Shown: piece after piece, positions 60,965 to 64,000 of the stretch
Numbering within the stretch: the stretch's first letter is position 1
Layout: each line of letters begins with the position of its first letter
Assembly: GCA_021234155.1 (NCBI GenBank)
Contig: JAJEKV010000039.1
Location: 4,694,745 to 4,758,744, forward strand
Length of the DNA: 64,000 bases
Reading direction: 5' to 3'
Source: Isoetes taiwanensis
Taxonomy: Eukaryota; Streptophyta; Lycopodiopsida; Isoetales; Isoetaceae
Notes under the pieces: model-generated
Seen by the model: the letters and a program-made list of their open reading frames with translations, nothing else
What the model was told of the DNA's origin: nothing
Database searches by the model: none
Position numbers and translations under genes: made by a program

Positions 60965-61530
60965 GTGTACAGAAAAGGTTGATAGTGTTTGATATCAATA
61001 ATGTTTTGGCAAACAAATACATAGGACTTTGGTAGCAGATGATCAGCTAGTTGGAAACTATGACATAATAGGCAAGAAAGTGTTGTTTAAAAGGCCCCAC
61101 CTAGATGAATTTCTTGAATTTGTATTTGATCACTTTGAAGTAGGAATATGGTCATCAATAGCTCCACGGAACCTATCAAGAGTAGTGGATAAAATCTTCA
61201 CAATGATGCAGATAAGGGACTTAAGATTCACCTTTGATAGAAGCAACTGTTTGGAGCTGCCTTTTCGGATTGCACCTTTTGAAGATAAACCTTTGTATCT
61301 GAAGCCAATTGAGTTTATATACGAGAAATATCCAGACAAGAATGAGAATAACACACTAATAGTAGACGACTCCGAGTACAAGATGCTTTTCAATCCCAAC
61401 GAAAATTGCATATGCCCACCTTAATGGCAAGAAAAAGATGTGGAAGACACAAGTCTCTTGACACTTTTGAAACCATGGCTAGAGGGTCTGTTGACAGCAG
61501 CAGACCTGCAACAGTATATGAAGCAGAACT
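60965..61530 (+). pseudogene. FCP1/NIF-like HAD phosphatase
   Basis: The segment starts after an AG at 60,964 with RLIVFDINNVLANKYIGLW, the HAD motif I position. The usual DxDxT/V reads DINNV, so the second Asp is Asn. A stop and shift near 61,035 are followed by KVLFKRPHLDEFLEF, HFEVGIWSSIAPRNLSRVVD (motif II), KPLYLKPIEFIYEKY (Lys, motif III) and NNTLIVDDSEYKMLFNPNE (paired Asp, motif IV). After a TAA at 61,422-61,424 it continues as WQEKDVEDTSLLTLLKPWLE. FCP1/NIF enzymes dephosphorylate Ser/Thr, classically on the RNA polymerase II tail. The Asn suggests altered or lost catalysis, as does the pair of stops. It begins about 135 bp past the protease end on the same strand, so a fused or co-transcribed product is possible. 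Confidence 0.72.
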
Positions 61531-61649
61531 CTTTACACAATCTAACTGACATACTAATAACAGCTGTCTGGAGACAAATGGTTTCAGAGGGCTACAGGAA
61601 CAGAGATGGCCTGTGCAGGCTGTGGAAAAGCTGCAAGAAAGTAACACAC

Positions 61650-62095
61650 TGAAACAACAGAAAAGTATACACTGGCTGGCTTCACATCGGTTGTGACCAG
61701 ATTTTGAATGTAATGTAATGTTAATTTAAAACATGAACAACAGACTTCTATATATTGGCGCCATATCTCCTGTGACCAGGTTGTATATCTTGTTGCAATA
61801 TCTAATACAAGAGTTTTTGTCTCCATACATCTATCTACATGTTGCACTTTCCGCTTTGTTTCATGAATCAAAAGAAAAGCTATTGATATCCTTTATAACA
61901 GAAAAAGTTCACAGAGATGCAACAATTGATGAACATTTTATACTTTCTGATTTACCTTGTGCTTGGAAACAGAAGATATTGTGTGATACTGGAATTGAAG
62001 TATATAAATGTAAATAAGAAAAAACTTGCAACAATTGACTAGTTTTCTGAACTTAACAAAAGATGATGGCAAATATGAAAGTTCCTTTGTACAAA
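61650..62095. other. Spacer between the convergent genes
   Basis: No supported gene. A 94-codon plus-strand frame (61,733-62,017) has no recognisable content. This is where the 3' ends of the two convergent units must lie. Confidence 0.45.
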
Positions 62096-62097
62096 AC

Positions 62098-63677
62098 TTA
62101 GTCATATGCAACAATCCCAGGTAGGCTTGATATAAGCATGTCATGCACCTCTCGTGTGATCATGTATGTTGTACGTGCCCCCTTCAACTTGTGCTTGACC
62201 TGTTGCATGGTGAACTTTGCTCCAGTTACAGACTTAGCTAGTACCAATACTATTTTGTCATCCAACAACTTGTACTTGTGGTTTGTGCCTTGTAGTAGTT
62301 GATAGTAATGATCAGCTATAACCTTGTCATCAGCAAGCATTCTATTTCCATAGTCGTCAATCACATCTTCCTGAAGAATATGCATCTCCTTCACGCATAG
62401 GAGGACGAATTATGGAACATTTTCATGATTCCCTGGAGCAGCAAAAGATGCAATATGTCTCCAATTTGGAGTACTTCGGATAGTTCTTGATCATCGGCTG
62501 CATAAAACCAACTAGCTCTTCTTGTTCGTCAACCTAGGCCGAACTAGGCTCCAGTTTGTGCAGCTTCCACGCACCACAATGCTGGAGATTCTCACATTCT
62601 CCCCATCTGAAATTCAAGCAACCATTGCAAAAACATGACAGGGATCTATACATGACAAGTGTTGGGTCAGCTGGATTAATAGCAGACACACAATGTATAG
62701 ATAGAGTACTAGACAATGTCGCACAAGCTGAACGAGAGTCCCTGTTAATGTCTTCTGCCATGACCTCCCATATGACTGCCTATTTTGCACTTCTTTTGTC
62801 TTACTAAACTGCAAGTAGAGTTGGCACCCAAAATCAGAACACCATTCTCTTTCCTTTGCTCGTCTGCGAGGAACTTTTTCTCCAAAGCAGCCTGCCCCTC
62901 ATGTTCTCCTTTCCCATGGCCTGAGCCAAAATAATTCCACTGCATCCTATACTGGGTCACATTCAAATAGAACACCCATCAGACCACATGATATGGTATT
63001 TGATGTGGCCAAAACCTTTTTGCATCATCCAAGTATGGTGTTTCTTGAGTGCAGCCTGAACAAAGAAAGCATCATGCAAACATCGAAAACATACAAATGA
63101 ACAGTTTTTTTCAGCTCACTATTGACTTTCATCATGGTTATGTGCACCAAAATAGTTATCTGGTCATTGTTCCAATGCTCGGACTGAACCTCCCCGAGTG
63201 GCTGCAAAGTATAGTTCTCTGCAAAGTCCATTACTGACAAAACAGAATCATTCCTCAAATTTTGCACTGATTTCTTGAATTATTTGCTCTGCCCAACTTG
63301 CTAAAAAGTTGTGAATAGTGAACTTTCTAAGGTGATGAAACATCTTGTCAAGCAATGTACCTGGACTTCCGCTTTCAGTCCTTGAAGTGCCAGCTTTGGA
63401 AGGGTTCCTTAACACAGTCCAAACTATGCCACTCTTCACCTTCCTTATCACAGACCGTAGCTCTCCACATTTTGAAATGTTTTAGAAGGAGCTTGGCAGA
63501 TGCCATTCTTCTAATCTGTCGTAAAACACCGCAAGAACACGTACAATTGGCATGAAATTTGCTCCTTAGGACGCTAAATGATTTCCTGTATAGCTCAGCT
63601 TGTTCATGCTTCACGCAACAACATGTTTTCCTCTCGTTCAACCTTCTCACACACGTAGGCTTAAGTAGCTCGAACAT
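62098..63677 (-). pseudogene. Transposase-like protein (DFAENY … WSDGC … GHGKGEHEG family)
   Basis: Minus strand from 63,677: a Cys-rich start (RKTCCCVKHEQAELY; ANCTCSCGVLRQ), an aromatic segment (EEWHSLDCVKEPFQSWHF), MDFAENYTLQPLGEVQSEHW (63,232-63,170), an intron-like gap ending in AG near 63,059, KKHHTWMMQKGFGHIKYH, a WSDGC box (about 62,989-62,975), MQWNYFGSGHGKGEHEG (about 62,942-62,892), SCFCNGCLNFRWGECENLQH (about 62,660-62,600) and a C-terminal domain DDKIVLVLAKSVTGAKFTMQ ending near 62,098. The spaced Asp boxes in FAENY and WSDGC suit an RNase H-like DDE nuclease. I recall related uncharacterised proteins repeated in cnidarian and insect genomes, but cannot verify that here. Several stops and shifts break it. 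Confidence 0.6.
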
Positions 63678-63689
63678 TCTGCAAGGAAA

Positions 63690-64000
63690 AAAGCAGCATA
63701 TGTAAGTAGAACATAAATTAAAACTACTTACGAATTCAAAGATGTTGCAGACATTACATTAGTTCTATGGCAGTCAGGCCATGATTTGATATACATTCAA
63801 CTACTATAACACAACATCGTACATATTATGTACATGATATGTATATAAATATGTAGAAAAATACTCACGCATTCCAGATGTACATACAAAACTCAATATG
63901 TAACCATGTCACGCACAGTGTTACTGTGTTACAGATGTATGTATTCAATACTTTTCTTATGGAGGGAAGTACATTTAGATAGTTTTCTGTATCACCCTAT
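63690..64000. other. Right flank, AT-rich with atgtaca motifs
   Basis: No gene seen. Contains cgtacatattatgtacatga and tgtacatac. It resembles the left flank at 58,640-58,900 in motif content and may be the subterminal region of the element that runs off the window. Confidence 0.4.

Larger units (their letters stand above)
58670..64000. mobile_element. Large DNA-transposon-like unit with Ulp1, FCP1 and transposase genes
   Basis: Two plus-strand coding regions (58,980-61,530) converge on a minus-strand transposase-like gene (63,680-62,100). Both outer flanks are AT-rich and full of tacatgt/atgtaca motifs (58,640-58,900 and 63,790-63,950), which look like subterminal repeats. The right terminus is beyond the window, so no inverted termini or duplication could be checked. 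That it is one element is inference from this arrangement. Confidence 0.5.

Noticed and set aside
1-64000. tRNA, rRNA or snRNA genes
   Set aside because: Read through both strands for A/B boxes with a foldable acceptor stem and for conserved rRNA blocks. Nothing convincing was seen, though a covariance-model scan would be decisive.

Overview
The window is plant nuclear DNA, most likely from a fern or another land plant with swimming sperm. The main reason is a complete, intron-rich gene for intraflagellar transport protein IFT88 at the left end. Flowering plants and conifers lack the IFT genes, whereas ferns, lycophytes, bryophytes, cycads and Ginkgo keep motile sperm. The remainder is a dense nest of plant-type transposons: a LINE with a DUF4283-like ORF1 and a zf-RVT tail, a CACTA element, a Ty3/gypsy chromovirus and a Tourist-like MITE. 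I favour a fern, but this is inference.

Layout. 1-1,075: upstream flank. 1,076-6,650: IFT88 on the + strand, 13 exons, 804 codons, uninterrupted, followed 89 bp after its stop by a 276-bp MITE. 7,397-8,805: a decayed thioredoxin-like gene with stops and frameshifts. 8.8-18.3 kb: mostly intergenic, with short repeats, two related retroposon tails and scattered minus-strand exons, one WD40-like. 18.6-19.6 kb: an unidentified broken reading frame followed by duplicated non-coding sequence.

19,994-40,072: one LINE whose ORF1 is split by a 14,225-bp CACTA-type element (21,393-35,617). Removing the element and one copy of its TTT duplication restores the ORF1 frame across the junction. I see no transposase in the CACTA element. 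It carries exon-like fragments and about 9.6 kb of satellite DNA: an 812-bp unit in direct and inverted copies, alternating with a short minisatellite, the whole duplicated as a 3.4-kb higher-order repeat.

40,073-44,251: a coiled-coil/RING-like reading frame that directly abuts the LINE poly-A and is interrupted again by a 3,675-bp terminal-inverted-repeat element with a 4-bp duplication. 44.3-47.9 kb: AT-rich intergenic sequence. 47,901-57,365: a full-length chromovirus on the minus strand. Its two 728-bp LTRs differ at about two positions, yet its coding region is riddled with small indels. It also has extra reading frames between the 5' LTR and gag. 57.4-58.67 kb: a broken LINE reverse transcriptase of a different family.

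58.7 kb to the window end: the most unusual unit. Ulp1-like protease and FCP1/NIF-like phosphatase sequences lie on the + strand, convergent with a minus-strand transposase-like gene. All are degraded but readable. I interpret this as a large DNA transposon that runs past the window edge.

The genes here do not form a shared pathway. The window is one housekeeping ciliary gene followed by nested mobile-element layers, and the reading frames restored at two insertion sites show the order in which those layers arrived.
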